A stretch of DNA of 64,000 nt from Pseudomonas mandelii (GCF_024138395.1 NZ_JAMYDU010000023.1:1-64000), one strand, 5' to 3'; counted from the stretch's first letter, positions 36,601 through 45,254 are shown. Translations and numbers: made by a program. Notes: generated by a model not told the origin, from the letters alone.

Positions 36601-36658
36601 CTCGCTAAGGCGAAAACGCGTTGTAAAACGCCCAAGCATTCCAATACCCGGGCGTTAA
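33638..36658 (+). CDS. Membrane GAF-GGDEF-EAL cyclic-di-GMP enzyme
   Basis: Protein of 1006 aa. In order: membrane helix (about 22-45), periplasmic helical sensor domain (46-275), second helix (about 280-300), HAMP (300-355), GAF (about 385-530), GGDEF (about 545-705) and EAL (about 725-975). The diguanylate cyclase site is intact (G629-G630-D631-E632-F633) with an RxxD inhibitory site just before it ('RRTDTVVRLGGDEF'). The EAL phosphodiesterase motif is also intact (E758-A759-L760), together with 'ELTES', 'DDFGTGYSSL' and 'EGVETEEQ'. It may therefore make or break c-di-GMP, or do either under control. It overlaps the binding-protein gene, suggesting that this protein gates the activity through the periplasmic domain. 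No strong ribosome-binding site is seen before 33638. Confidence 0.9.
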   Translation: MESLTLDVTSRLGRQLLPQSLRAQFTLAFLTLALLILASGATAVYALRTSNSATRQLTDERLIRMQDGQDMLQRTLLIERQTDQLLTTRSPDTLRSSYAATVEQLEALDQLVQQLTAANSGVAILDMHQSSQMFRNTANIVAQLRESLLQTEVIFEQTMEDHTARLTATQTRASLELTVLLFDLPQAVDSDAVQRLRIRYERLSRTAGKLTDADVQTPDLFSLRLRLINQHNVIQRFNEELKNEAGVLVAVARAQSSAYTEDYREALQRLVEASNRSQQWVLIMLGASLVFAWFVTRVFMGRHVLVRLNEISRQLRQEHTDKTHVMMAEHGKDEIGNMARAVNQFLKDRLQLEKRTVQLSIATERLALQNSRLEQEAVIRAGQGHVLELIARSTELAEVLESLAHLVESQLEGMMVSILVLDEEGKHLLHGAAPSLPKAYNQLIDGIAIGPNVGSCGTAVYRREPVIVTDIELDPLWEEYRSVAAPYGFRACWSTPILSHERKVLGTFALYSSTVRSPSSTETRLINMATPLAGIAIERQLTEKRIRYMGDHDALTGLPNRTLLEDRLKQAILYAQRYSRLVTVVFLDLDKFKLVNDSLGHSAGDELLKTVAQRMLECVRRTDTVVRLGGDEFVIILFDQLSDIDGVTPALHKIQEAILRPIQLSGHTLHVTCSMGLATYPADGIDTDTLLSNADAAMYRAKELGRNSYQFYTSEMNNKDQGKLAMQDGLRNALNHDEFLLLYQPQVDLQSGQIIGVEALIRWQHPELGMVSPIKFIPQAEETGLIVPIGDWVIHAACRQNKAWQDAGCPPITMSVNISARQFIERDLIDRVRHALQETGLDPMYLELELTESLIMQDLQQAISKMKELQSMGISLSIDDFGTGYSSLAALKSFPIARLKIDQSFVRDLPDNENDKAIATAVISLGHKLNLKVIAEGVETEEQQTFLRENGCDEIQGHLFSSAVSCDEITLLLRTPRLPQSSRIASLDSLRRKRVVKRPSIPIPGR

Positions 36659-36808
36659 TGACTCTGCGTACGGTAATACGCTCGGCGTGCGTTTATGACA
36701 GGCTATCCGGATCCCTCTAAACCTCTCCGTGGGGGAATAACACTGAAGCAATTCTTATAGGGTCTCTCCAGGATGAAGTGGAGAGATATCGCGCCTGAAA
36801 AGATTCGG

Positions 36809-37960
36809 TTAATTGCGAAGTATTCGAGCTGTTGTGCTGACAAAAATCAGCAGAACAATCAGGCAACCCAGAGCGAATGACAAGGTGCTTAGATGGGCGA
36901 CTGCCCCAATAAATACGGGACCTATCAGAATGCCCGCGTAGCCCATCGAAATGACAGCGGGGATGGCAACCGCCTGTGGCATACGTTGCTGTCGGCCTAC
37001 AGCGGTAAAGATAACTGGGACAATGTTCGAGCAGCCTGCCCCTACCAGGGCGTAGCCGATCAAGGATGCGGGCCAGCCATCGATCCCGAGTGACACGAGC
37101 ATGCCTGCCGCTGCGCAGAGCCCGCCTAGCGCAACGACGCGCACGCCGCCTAGTTTGCTGACGATGGCGTCTCCCGTCAGGCGGCCCACCGTCATTGCAG
37201 CGGCGAAAGATGCGTAGCCCAAACCGGCGATGCTCGGCTCTAACCCTCGGTTCGAGACAAGGAAGACCGCGCTCCAGTCAAGCATTGCACCTTCAGTGAG
37301 GAATACGATGAAACACAGCGTCCCTAAAAACAGCACGATACCCCTGGGCACCGCGAACAATGGCCCACCCCGTTCAGTGCCATAAGTCAGCAAAGCAGGT
37401 GCAGCCTTGTAAAGTGATCCCAAAACTGTGGCAACGATGCAGAGCACAGCCATCAGTGGATCCAGGCCGAAGGTCAGTAAAGCGGTCATCGCCCCGGCGC
37501 CCAATATACCTCCGACGCTGTAAAGGCCATGGAAGCCGGACTGAAGTGCCTGCCCACTGTTTTTCTCGACGATGACGGACTGTATGTTCATGGCGCAATC
37601 AAGCATGCCCATGCTGGCGCCGAAGATAATGACGGCTATCACCAGTCCAGGTAGCCACACCACGGTGCTCAATAGAGGCAGAACGGCACACAGTGCAATA
37701 GTTGCCCAGATGATGACCGGTCGGCATCCATAGTGCGCAGTGAGATATCCAGCAAAGGGCATGGCTACAATAGATCCACCGCCAAGGCCGAGAAGCAGCA
37801 ACCCCAGGCCACCATCGTCCAAACCGACACGTGCCTTTACCAATGGAACCAGAGGCGCCCAAGCGGACATGAGTAAGCCCGCGATGAGGAAGGCAATGCG
37901 TGTAGACATCCGCTCGCTGTAGTTAGCCGTCGGTATCAACACTGACGATGGAGCATTCAT
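36809..37960 (-). CDS. MFS transporter
   Basis: Major facilitator of 383 aa with about twelve hydrophobic helices ('IAFLIAGLLMSAWAPLVPLV', 'GLLLLGLGGGSIVAMPFAGY', 'GVRVVALGGLCAAAGMLVSL'). The loop between helices 2 and 3 has 'GYLTAHYGCRPVII', the family's G-x3-D/H-R-x-G/R-type signature in weak form. It most resembles the small FucP/YbjJ-like group of bacterial MFS proteins. It is the last gene on the minus strand of the betaine region, 96 bases after the GATR regulator. It could export a metabolite or import a related compound; the substrate is unknown. Confidence 0.82.
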   Translation of the reverse strand: MNAPSSVLIPTANYSERMSTRIAFLIAGLLMSAWAPLVPLVKARVGLDDGGLGLLLLGLGGGSIVAMPFAGYLTAHYGCRPVIIWATIALCAVLPLLSTVVWLPGLVIAVIIFGASMGMLDCAMNIQSVIVEKNSGQALQSGFHGLYSVGGILGAGAMTALLTFGLDPLMAVLCIVATVLGSLYKAAPALLTYGTERGGPLFAVPRGIVLFLGTLCFIVFLTEGAMLDWSAVFLVSNRGLEPSIAGLGYASFAAAMTVGRLTGDAIVSKLGGVRVVALGGLCAAAGMLVSLGIDGWPASLIGYALVGAGCSNIVPVIFTAVGRQQRMPQAVAIPAVISMGYAGILIGPVFIGAVAHLSTLSFALGCLIVLLIFVSTTARILRN

Positions 37961-38056
37961 AATTCTCGGTAATCCTTATCGGTGATGTTAACCATCATTT
38001 ACTCGGCTTAGACTTTGCGGATTTTTTTGTTTTTTGCGTGCTTGCGTTTCGGAAAA

Positions 38057-39091
38057 CTAACGCCTGCGCTCATACGTCGCTCTATAACGACTTGGCGCTA
38101 CGCCAAAGAAGTCACGAAAGCGCATATGGAAGTTGGCGAAACTGCAAAAGCCGGTCGCGATCGCGATATCGGTAATCGGCCGATTGCTCTGCAAAATAAG
38201 CTGTCGCGCTCGAGTCAAGCGCAACTCAAGGTAGTAACGTGTGGGAGTGGCGCCGACGAAGCGGCAGAAACGGCGCTCCAATTGTCGTCGGGAAATGTTC
38301 ACACATTCGGCCAGTTCGTCGATGGATAGCGGCTCTTCGATGTTCTTTTGCATCAGTTCTAAAGCGAGCTTCAGGGTTTGTGGCAAGGTGGGGTCAGCGT
38401 CAACGATGACTGTCGATATCCCAGAGACTTCAGGGGTTTGATCGCAGCTAAGTATTTCCTCGACAGCATGGGTCAGAGACACGCCTTGTTTAGCGGTGAT
38501 GAGCTCCAGCATCATTCGTAAGGAGCTGCTGGCGCCGGCGCACGTTATGCGATTTCTATCGATGACGTGCGTTCGACAAGAGACCAGGACTTTGGGGAAA
38601 ACATCCTCCATCATCGCTCGCCCATCTGGATGGAAGGCACACTCGACACCATCCATTAGCTGAGCTTCTGCCAGGAAAAATGCGCCGTTCCATAAACCGC
38701 CCATGGTCGCGCCAATAGAGGCGACGTTTCGCAGCTTGCGACGTAATAGCGGGTCGCTGATCAGTTTGACCCGTAAACCACCGGCGACGATCAGAACGTC
38801 GATACGATCCGGTAGTTGTGATAGCTCCAGGTCTGCTGAAATCGCAATTCCCAGATCGCTCATGACCAGACGGCTCTTGATGCCGACAGTCAACACCTCA
38901 AACGCCGGTGTATCGCTAATCAGGTTGGCAGTCACCAGCGCATCAATAGCGCCGGTAAACGACATCATCGAGAAATTATTCAAAAGCACGAAAGCTACAC
39001 GAGTTACCGCCTGCGGCTTCAATGGTTTCTCGGCCGTATAGGAGTACCCCATATTCTTGTCTTTAAGCACGCTCTCGAATACGAATGGCAT
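38057..39091 (-). CDS. GlxA/GbdR-type regulator (DJ-1 domain plus AraC helix-turn-helix)
   Basis: Regulator of 344 aa. The N-terminal DJ-1/PfpI-like domain (about 28-200) has 'VAFVLLNNFSMMSFTGAIDAL' and 'IDVLIVAGGLRV'. The C-terminal AraC domain (about 235-340) has 'PLSIDELAECVNISRRQLER' and 'ITDIAIATGFCSFANFHMRFRDFFG'. This is the architecture of GbdR, CdhR and SouR, which control glycine betaine, carnitine and sarcosine use in Pseudomonas. A good GAGGA site precedes the ATG at 39091. It lies 48 bases after the MmgE/PrpD gene and downstream of the betaine importer genes, so a quaternary amine or its product is a likely ligand. The exact effector is unknown. Confidence 0.85.
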   Translation of the reverse strand: MPFVFESVLKDKNMGYSYTAEKPLKPQAVTRVAFVLLNNFSMMSFTGAIDALVTANLISDTPAFEVLTVGIKSRLVMSDLGIAISADLELSQLPDRIDVLIVAGGLRVKLISDPLLRRKLRNVASIGATMGGLWNGAFFLAEAQLMDGVECAFHPDGRAMMEDVFPKVLVSCRTHVIDRNRITCAGASSSLRMMLELITAKQGVSLTHAVEEILSCDQTPEVSGISTVIVDADPTLPQTLKLALELMQKNIEEPLSIDELAECVNISRRQLERRFCRFVGATPTRYYLELRLTRARQLILQSNRPITDIAIATGFCSFANFHMRFRDFFGVAPSRYRATYERRR

Positions 39092-39139
39092 AAATCCTCT
39101 TTGACACTTGAACGAATAGCTAAGAAACCGTTGCGCAAT

Positions 39140-40489
39140 CTAAACAGCGGTTTTTGGAGCGGACAGCAACAAATCAAAGAATGATTGGCAGTCATCACTA
39201 CCGGGTAATGCTTCAACACTGTTCTTGATGGCATTGCTGAGTGTGGTTCCCAAGCTGTCATCAGCCAGTAAATGGTACTTAGCAGTGAGTTCGTCGCTCG
39301 ACATAGGGTTGCCGGGGTCGCCCTTGGCCGTCGCGGTTGGACTCGTAAGGCGTGTGCCGTCTGTCAGGGTAACCGTGACGCGGGAGAGAATTTCCTCCGG
39401 GAACCTGGCGGACAGATCAGGCGCCTCATGAAGGGTTATTTTCTCGCTGATATGCAAGATGTCTGGCGCATGAATGGAATCCCCGGTGACCTCTTTTGGC
39501 CCCAGCTTCCCGCGAACGATCAAGGCGGCGAGTGGGAACGCTAGCGCATACTGGGCCTCGTCCGCATTCTTTGGAAAATGCCCCTGCAAACACACAGACT
39601 CGTGGAATGTTTCAACATCAATGGCCTCGATCAACTCCGCAGTGATGACTGAATGTGCTCGCATCAAATCGGTCATGGCCGTGAGTGCCGGTTGCGCCCA
39701 GCGACATACCGGCCACGGTTTGAAATATTGCTCGTCGATCTCCCAACGGGTTCCGATGTCCTGCCAGAAAGTGGAAATCTCCAAAGGTTCAACGGTGGCG
39801 GCTGGAGCGCCAGTGACACCTATCTGTGCCATCAGTAGTGCATTCAGTCCGGCATACGCCCCGGCGCCGTGGGCATCACGCAACATCGTTGGGAAGCTCA
39901 CCAGGCGCATCATCGGGCACCTCGGGCCAAAGTATTCCGCGATACCCAGCGCATGACGGAACGTCGTTTCATCAAGTTTCAGCAAGCGGGCGCCAGCGCA
40001 AACGACCCCGATCCCGGAAAAGGCACCTGAGGCATGATATTCCGGGGCGGTGGCCATCAATGCCTGGCCCGCCCGCAAGGCGGTCTCGTAACCGATGCAC
40101 AGTGCGCTGAGGAATTCTTCGCCGCTGATGTCTTTGCCCTGACTGCGATACGCGTCAACCAATGCAACAATGGCCGGGACAACGGTTGCACCCGCATGCC
40201 CCTTGGAGGTGAAGTGACCTTCATGTGCATCCAGGCTATCAACGCAGAAACCGCCTGCATACGCGGCGCCCAATGGATGAACGGCTCTGCCGTCGAACCA
40301 GAGGCGGCTGGACAGCTTGTTGGCCGAGTAGTGGGTGTCAGCGTAAGTTTTGAGCATCACGCTGGTTTGGTTGTCGCGGGCTCCGGCGGCCACACCAATA
40401 ATGTCGAGCAGGCAAGTTTTAACCAACTCGCGTGTATGCAGGGGCGCGTCCTTGTAACTGAAATTCTGGACGAATGAATACAACTGCAT
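39140..40489 (-). CDS. MmgE/PrpD family protein
   Basis: Protein of 449 aa of the MmgE/PrpD fold, whose known members are 2-methylcitrate dehydratase and itaconate decarboxylase. The typical blocks 'LDIIGVAAGARDNQTSV', 'AAYAGGFCVDSLDAHEGHFTSKGHAGATVVPAIVAL', 'FSGIGVVCAGARLLKLDE' and 'RCPMMRLVSFPTMLRDAHGAGAYAGLNALLMA' are visible. An AGGA site precedes the ATG at 40489. It follows the importer gene proX by 86 bases and precedes the GATR regulator, so it is probably in the same transcript. In catabolic clusters such proteins act as dehydratases or lyases on carboxylates; the substrate here is unknown. Confidence 0.85.
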   Translation of the reverse strand: MQLYSFVQNFSYKDAPLHTRELVKTCLLDIIGVAAGARDNQTSVMLKTYADTHYSANKLSSRLWFDGRAVHPLGAAYAGGFCVDSLDAHEGHFTSKGHAGATVVPAIVALVDAYRSQGKDISGEEFLSALCIGYETALRAGQALMATAPEYHASGAFSGIGVVCAGARLLKLDETTFRHALGIAEYFGPRCPMMRLVSFPTMLRDAHGAGAYAGLNALLMAQIGVTGAPAATVEPLEISTFWQDIGTRWEIDEQYFKPWPVCRWAQPALTAMTDLMRAHSVITAELIEAIDVETFHESVCLQGHFPKNADEAQYALAFPLAALIVRGKLGPKEVTGDSIHAPDILHISEKITLHEAPDLSARFPEEILSRVTVTLTDGTRLTSPTATAKGDPGNPMSSDELTAKYHLLADDSLGTTLSNAIKNSVEALPGSDDCQSFFDLLLSAPKTAV

Positions 40490-40575
40490 TTCATGATTCC
40501 TGAATGATGAACGCCCAAACGGATAAAAAGTTGCCGGGGGCAGGGCAACCTTTCATGCAGATTTAAATGAAGGGA

Positions 40576-41619
40576 CTATTTTTTTGCGGTGGCTGTATTA
40601 GCCGCGGCTCGTGCGTCTGCCAACCAGCTGTCGTATTTCGCGCGATGGGCCGCGATCCATTCTTTGGCGTGACGAGTAATGTCAGCTGCACTTTTTTCAC
40701 CATTGTGCATTTTCAGATTTTGCTCGCTTTCATCGTCGGTAGTGATCTGCATTTCAGACAGGAACTTCACGGCAGCCGGATTTTTCTCGGCGAACTCTTT
40801 ATTGATTACCGCTTTGACACTGTCTACCGCGAAACCAAGGTTTTTACCATTGAAGGTAGTGTTGGTATCGTTTTTACCACCTGGAAGATCCGTACGTGGC
40901 ACGGTTAACCAAACAACATCTTTACCTTCGACCAAAACACCGGAGATCCACTGAGGTACCCAGGTGTAATAGAGAATTGGCTTACCTTGTTTATAACGAG
41001 CGATGGTGTCCGCCATCAAGGCAAAATAGGAGCCCTGATTATTGGAAACGGTCTTCATCAGGTCATAGGCTTTCATGTGGTGCGCAATGACGAGCTCACA
41101 GCCCCAACCCGGGTTGCAACCCGTGAGGTCAGCTTTACCGTCACCATTGGCATCGAACAGTTTGGCAATTTCCGGCTTCTGCAAATCTGCGAGCGAGGTG
41201 ATGTGGTGTTCATCGGCTGTTTTTTTGTCAATCATGTAGCCCTGCAACACGCCCGGCATGATAGCGCCGGTTTTCACCATCGTCTCATCGCCGCCGGCCT
41301 TCGCGTAGAAAGATTTGTGCAGTTCCTCCCACAAATGCACTGAGAAATCCGCGTCACCATTGGCAATCGCAACCATCATCGTGGAGTACTCGGTTTCCTT
41401 TGGTGTTTCAACGTCGTAGCCCAACTCCTTGAGACCCGCCATTGCAATCTCTCCGCGAAACCGCTCCTCGGCGATTGACGGAAAGATCGGGGTGATTGAT
41501 ACCCCTTTTCCGGGCTCCTGCGCCGTTGCGGCCGATGCGAACACAGGTGCTACCGCTAAAACTAAAAGCGCCACAGAATGAATGAATTTCTGTTTTATTC
41601 CGAAGGTTGTGAAGTTCAT
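40576..41619 (-). CDS. proX: Betaine ABC transporter substrate-binding protein, ProX family
   Basis: Periplasmic binding protein of 347 aa. A signal peptide ends near 'FASAATAQ'. The mature part is close to E. coli ProX: 'PGKGVSITPIFPSIAEERF', 'YMIDKKTADEHHITSL', 'FDANGDGKADLTGCNPGWGC', 'MADTIARYKQGKPILYYTW' and 'GGKNDTNTTFNGKNLGFAV' all have direct counterparts, including the tryptophans and cysteine pair around the ligand pocket. It is the third gene of proV-proW-proX, followed by the MmgE/PrpD gene. The family carries glycine betaine, proline betaine and carnitine. The distal catabolic genes suggest uptake for nutrition rather than only osmoprotection. Confidence 0.9.
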   Translation of the reverse strand: MNFTTFGIKQKFIHSVALLVLAVAPVFASAATAQEPGKGVSITPIFPSIAEERFRGEIAMAGLKELGYDVETPKETEYSTMMVAIANGDADFSVHLWEELHKSFYAKAGGDETMVKTGAIMPGVLQGYMIDKKTADEHHITSLADLQKPEIAKLFDANGDGKADLTGCNPGWGCELVIAHHMKAYDLMKTVSNNQGSYFALMADTIARYKQGKPILYYTWVPQWISGVLVEGKDVVWLTVPRTDLPGGKNDTNTTFNGKNLGFAVDSVKAVINKEFAEKNPAAVKFLSEMQITTDDESEQNLKMHNGEKSAADITRHAKEWIAAHRAKYDSWLADARAAANTATAKK

Positions 41620-41686
41620 TATCGTTTACCTTGGGTGGGTTACTAAGTTGGCATTTCTTTTTGTTCACAACGCGCCGCTAAGCGGA

Positions 41687-42652
41687 TTAACTTTCTTTGG
41701 GACTAACTTCTATTTTTGTAACAGTGTTTTTTCTCTTCAGGCGATAAATGACACCCGCCGGGCCTGTCTGGTACCAGTGCTCACCTTTGGTTGCCCTGTT
41801 ACTGCGTTCGCCCATCGCCTGGGTCAGTCGGTCGAGGAAAATCGCCAGCAATACCAGCCCCAATCCACCGACGGTTGCCAAGCCCATATCAAGGCGACCA
41901 ATCCCGCGAAGTACCATCATCCCCAACCCGCCAACCGAAATCATTGATGCGATCACCACCATGGAAAGTGACAACATCAATGCCTGATTCAGGCCCGCCA
42001 TGATCGTCGGTGCAGCTAAAGGAAGTTGAACCCGCCTGAGCATCTGGCGTGGGGTGCATCCGAAAGCCCGGGCCGCCTCAACCTTGTCTTCCGGTACCTG
42101 GCGAATTCCCAGATTGGTGAGCCTGACCAGTGGTGCTACCGAAAAGATGATCGTGACCAGTACTCCCGGCACGTTGCCGATACCAAACAGCATCACCACG
42201 GGTACCAGATAAACAAATGCAGGCAGTGTTTGCATTGCATCGAGCACCGGCCGCAGAAGCATCTCCAGCCGGTCACTCCGGGCACACAGGACACCCAGCG
42301 GTATGCCAATAACTGCACAGAAAAACAGTGAAGTGAGCACCAGCGCGAGGGTGATCATGGCGTCATTCCATACGCCGATTACGCCTAATAGCGTAAGAGT
42401 AACAAAGCAAAGAATACCAATTCTTTTTCCGCCTACCTGCCAGCCAAAGAGCGTGGCGATAATAATGAATATTGACGGAGGAATGGCCAGTAGTCCGTAC
42501 TGAATACCATTAAGTACTTGGTCGATTGGCCATCTTATCGAGCGGAATACCTCGCGGAAATTCTGAACCAGATAATTAAGGGCAACTTCTACCCATTGGC
42601 CCAAAGGGATGTTGATGGATTGAAACGGGTCTAGAAAACTGAATTCGTTCAT
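41687..42652 (-). CDS. proW: Betaine ABC transporter permease, ProW family
   Basis: Inner-membrane permease of 321 aa. Several helices are visible, with 'FLDPFQSINIPLGQWVEVAL' in the N-terminal part, 'GIPLGVLCARSDRLEMLLRPVLDAMQTLPAFVYLVP' and the EAA-like loop 'VPEDKVEAARAFGCTPRQML', all standard for ProW/OpuAB. AGGTGATGAC precedes the ATG. It lies 48 bases after proV and 67 before proX. It is cotranscribed with them and forms the translocation path. Confidence 0.9.
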   Translation of the reverse strand: MNEFSFLDPFQSINIPLGQWVEVALNYLVQNFREVFRSIRWPIDQVLNGIQYGLLAIPPSIFIIIATLFGWQVGGKRIGILCFVTLTLLGVIGVWNDAMITLALVLTSLFFCAVIGIPLGVLCARSDRLEMLLRPVLDAMQTLPAFVYLVPVVMLFGIGNVPGVLVTIIFSVAPLVRLTNLGIRQVPEDKVEAARAFGCTPRQMLRRVQLPLAAPTIMAGLNQALMLSLSMVVIASMISVGGLGMMVLRGIGRLDMGLATVGGLGLVLLAIFLDRLTQAMGERSNRATKGEHWYQTGPAGVIYRLKRKNTVTKIEVSPKES

Positions 42653-42700
42653 GTCATCACCTGAATGTCCGAGCCTGGCAAGCCAGCAAATAGAGACTAT

Positions 42701-43738
42701 TTAGTGTCGGCTCATTGTCTGAAGCAGTAGGCTCTTGGAGATCGTGCCTTTGAACACACCCTGGCGATCCAGCACGGCAACGGGATTAACTGCATCCGCA
42801 ACGATGTGAAAGACGTCCTGCAGGAGTACATCGTCGCGCAGCGTAGGAGTGGATTGATCCATGGCGTACGGATGCTCTGCGCAAATTTTCGCAACATCAC
42901 CCGCCTTGAGGATCTTCGAGGCATCAAAGCCTTTGAAGAAAGCTCTGACGTAATCGTTCGCGGGGTTGCAAAGCAACTCTTGCGGGGTACCGATCTGAAC
43001 TACCCGGCCACCCTCCATGATCGCAATGCGATGGCCAATGCGAATCGCCTCGTCAATGTCATGGGAGATGAAGATGATGGTGCGATGCTGTTCTGCCTGC
43101 AGGCGGATCAGTTCGCCCTGCATTTCGTGGCGAATCAACGGGTCGAGTGCCGAGAAGGCCTCGTCCATCAACAGGATGGCGGGGTCGTTGGCCAGCGCTC
43201 GGGCCAGGCCTACCCGCTGTTGCATACCGCCGGACAGTTGGTGCGGATAGCTGTAGGCGTGGCCATCGAGCCCCACCTGTTTAAGTGCCTCGAGTGCACG
43301 TTTATGCCGTTCATTTTCCTCGACACCCGAGATTTCCAGGCCGAAGGCAACGTTGTCGATAACACTCATGTGGGGCATCAGGGCAAACGACTGAAACACC
43401 ATGCTCATGTCTTTGCGACGAACGCTGAGAAGGTCGGCGTCCGACAGACCAGTGATTTCTTGTCCGTTAAGATGGATCGTTCCGGAGGTTGGCTCGATCA
43501 GTCGATTGAACAACCGCACCATCGTCGACTTTCCGGAACCGGAAAGCCCCATGATGACGAAAATCTCTCCACGTTTTACGGAGAAACTGGCATCAAAAAC
43601 GCCAACGACTTGACCGGTTTTGCTGAAAATTTCACTTTTATCAGCACCGCGAGCCAGCATCTCCATCGCGAGCTTTGGCTGAGTACCAAAGACTTTGTAA
43701 ATGTTTTTTACCGAGAGTATTTCGTCACCAAGACTCAT
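42701..43738 (-). CDS. proV: Betaine ABC transporter ATP-binding protein, ProV family
   Basis: ATPase of 345 aa. It has Walker A 'GLSGSGKST', Q-loop 'MVFQSFALMPH', ABC signature 'YPHQLSGGMQQRVGLARAL' and Walker B 'AILLMDEAFSALDP'. The N-terminal 'IYKVFGTQPKLAMEMLARG' is typical of ProV/OpuAA, and the C-terminal tail ('VADAVNPVAVLDRQGVFKG') resembles a CBS-type sensor reduced in length. GGAGGGG precedes the ATG. It is the first gene of the importer operon; the LysR-type box at 43986 is about 250 bases upstream. Confidence 0.9.
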   Translation of the reverse strand: MSLGDEILSVKNIYKVFGTQPKLAMEMLARGADKSEIFSKTGQVVGVFDASFSVKRGEIFVIMGLSGSGKSTMVRLFNRLIEPTSGTIHLNGQEITGLSDADLLSVRRKDMSMVFQSFALMPHMSVIDNVAFGLEISGVEENERHKRALEALKQVGLDGHAYSYPHQLSGGMQQRVGLARALANDPAILLMDEAFSALDPLIRHEMQGELIRLQAEQHRTIIFISHDIDEAIRIGHRIAIMEGGRVVQIGTPQELLCNPANDYVRAFFKGFDASKILKAGDVAKICAEHPYAMDQSTPTLRDDVLLQDVFHIVADAVNPVAVLDRQGVFKGTISKSLLLQTMSRH

Positions 43739-43985
43739 AACCCCTCCTGCTGTAAATACGACGTAAGATCAAGAGTTTAGATATACCTATCTTAATCAGT
43801 TAAGACGGTGCTTATGGGGGCAGTCAAGCTGGGAGAAAGGTTGGGAGTTAGTCATTGTGACCATCCTCTTTTATTATGTGATGTTTATTATTCTTGTTTT
43901 ATCGGTGCCGAATTAATCAGTTCCTTGAGACCCAAGTTATTACCTTATAGAGTCAGCGTCTAACAACATTTCTTCCGGCCAATCA

Positions 43986-44000
43986 ATAACGTCATGTTAT
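43986..44000. promoter_or_regulatory. ATAAC-N5-GTTAT box between proV and lysR
   Basis: Perfect inverted repeat ATAAC-GTCAT-GTTAT with the T-N11-A core of LysR-type regulator sites. The same box occurs at 46645 and 52784, each in a divergent promoter region of the betaine cluster. It lies 190 bases before the lysR start and about 250 before proV. Nothing else was seen in 43739-44189. Confidence 0.6.
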
Positions 44001-44189
44001 CGATCAATTAGTCGTATCAATTTACGACTGTGACAGTGCTGGTTGCGAAGGCGACTGCCGCTGGCCCTGTCTTAGACCCTCTGTTTCAGCTACGCTCCAA
44101 CATAGGCTCTAGGTGGAACCCTCTTGAACCGATCTCGTCCCAAACGGCTCTCCAAAGGGCCCCGAACCGGATATTCAATACTCTAGGTT

Positions 44190-45143
44190 ATGGTTAAGCA
44201 CATCGATCCAGACATGACGCTGCTGAAAATGCCGTCTCTGAAAGCAGTGAAGTCATTCGTAGCCGCCGCCAAATATCAGAGTTTTACGCGTGCGGCTGAA
44301 GCGCTGTGCGTTACTCAAGCGGCGATTAGCCGTCAGATTCGGGAGCTTGAGGCGTACCTTGGGGTGGATCTCTTCAAGAGGGTGGGGCGAGCCGTCGAGT
44401 TGACGGAGGCCGGATCCATCTTTTTTGATGCTGCACAGATATCTTTCGTCAACATTTCCCAAGCGGCGGAGCGCATTCGCACCAACAATGCAGGCAAGCG
44501 CACGTTGACACTTTGCTGTTCTCCCGCGTTTTCAGCCCTCTGGCTCGCAGCAAAGCTACCGGGTTTTTTTACCAAGAACGCAGACATCGACCTCAATCTG
44601 GTAACCACTCAGAACTTTTTGTCGATGGAGCCGGGTGTTACTCCAGACATCTTCATCACCAAAATGGCCAGGGTTCAGGATGGCTACCGCAGTTATCCGT
44701 TGTTTCATGACGTCATCTACCCGGTGTGCACACCTCGTTACAAAGAGGAGCACCCTGAGCTGTCCAGCCTGGAAGGATTACGCGACGGGGTTTTGCTAAA
44801 CCTCAGCCCCTATGGCAGATCCCAGGTAGCGGAGCACGTTGACTGGGGCGTTTGGCTGGCTTATCACGATGTTGATATCGAGAAACGCCCCCACGACAGC
44901 CCTCACGTTTTCAACGCGAACGACTACAACCTGGTAATTAGCATGGTGTTGACCCATCAGGGCGTAGCTCTCGGATGGAATCACCTGGTTGCAAACCTGA
45001 TCGAAAACGGCACGCTGATTCGTCCGATTGAAGAAGAAGTAGTTCTTCATGAAAGTCAGCACTATCTGACATTTCGAGAAGACCGGATCAATGACGACGC
45101 CTGTTGCCGGTTACGCGACTGGATTCTCGCCCAGTTTTCCTGA
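44190..45143 (+). CDS. LysR-family regulator of the betaine cluster
   Basis: Transcriptional regulator of 317 aa of the GcvA-like LysR group. The winged helix-turn-helix has 'LKAVKSFVAAAKYQSFTRAAEALCVTQAAISRQIRELEAYLG' split over residues 17-60, and the effector domain follows with 'KRTLTLCCSPAFSALWLAAKLPGF'. It is divergent from the proVWX importer and convergent with the Rieske gene. The inverted-repeat box ATAAC-N5-GTTAT in its own promoter, and again upstream of the Rieske and SDR genes, makes it the best candidate regulator of the cluster. The start is uncertain, with ATG at 44214 and 44229 as alternatives. The inducer is probably the betaine or a product. Confidence 0.87.
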   Translation: MVKHIDPDMTLLKMPSLKAVKSFVAAAKYQSFTRAAEALCVTQAAISRQIRELEAYLGVDLFKRVGRAVELTEAGSIFFDAAQISFVNISQAAERIRTNNAGKRTLTLCCSPAFSALWLAAKLPGFFTKNADIDLNLVTTQNFLSMEPGVTPDIFITKMARVQDGYRSYPLFHDVIYPVCTPRYKEEHPELSSLEGLRDGVLLNLSPYGRSQVAEHVDWGVWLAYHDVDIEKRPHDSPHVFNANDYNLVISMVLTHQGVALGWNHLVANLIENGTLIRPIEEEVVLHESQHYLTFREDRINDDACCRLRDWILAQFS

Positions 45144-45208
45144 GCTGTTTAGAAGATAGGAGTACTGCCTGAGCAGTGACTCGGGGGCGAGGAGGGGAAG
45201 TTTGGGTA

Positions 45209-45245
45209 TGCCGGTGGTGATCATTCGTGGTTCTCACCACCGGCA
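45209..45245. terminator. Hairpin terminator between lysR and the Rieske gene
   Basis: A 12-base perfect stem (TGCCGGTGGTGA, 45209-45220, with its complement at 45234-45245) around a 13-base loop sits between the convergent genes, without a long T run. It may end transcripts from both sides. Confidence 0.65.
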
Positions 45246-45254
45246 GTTTCGCAC

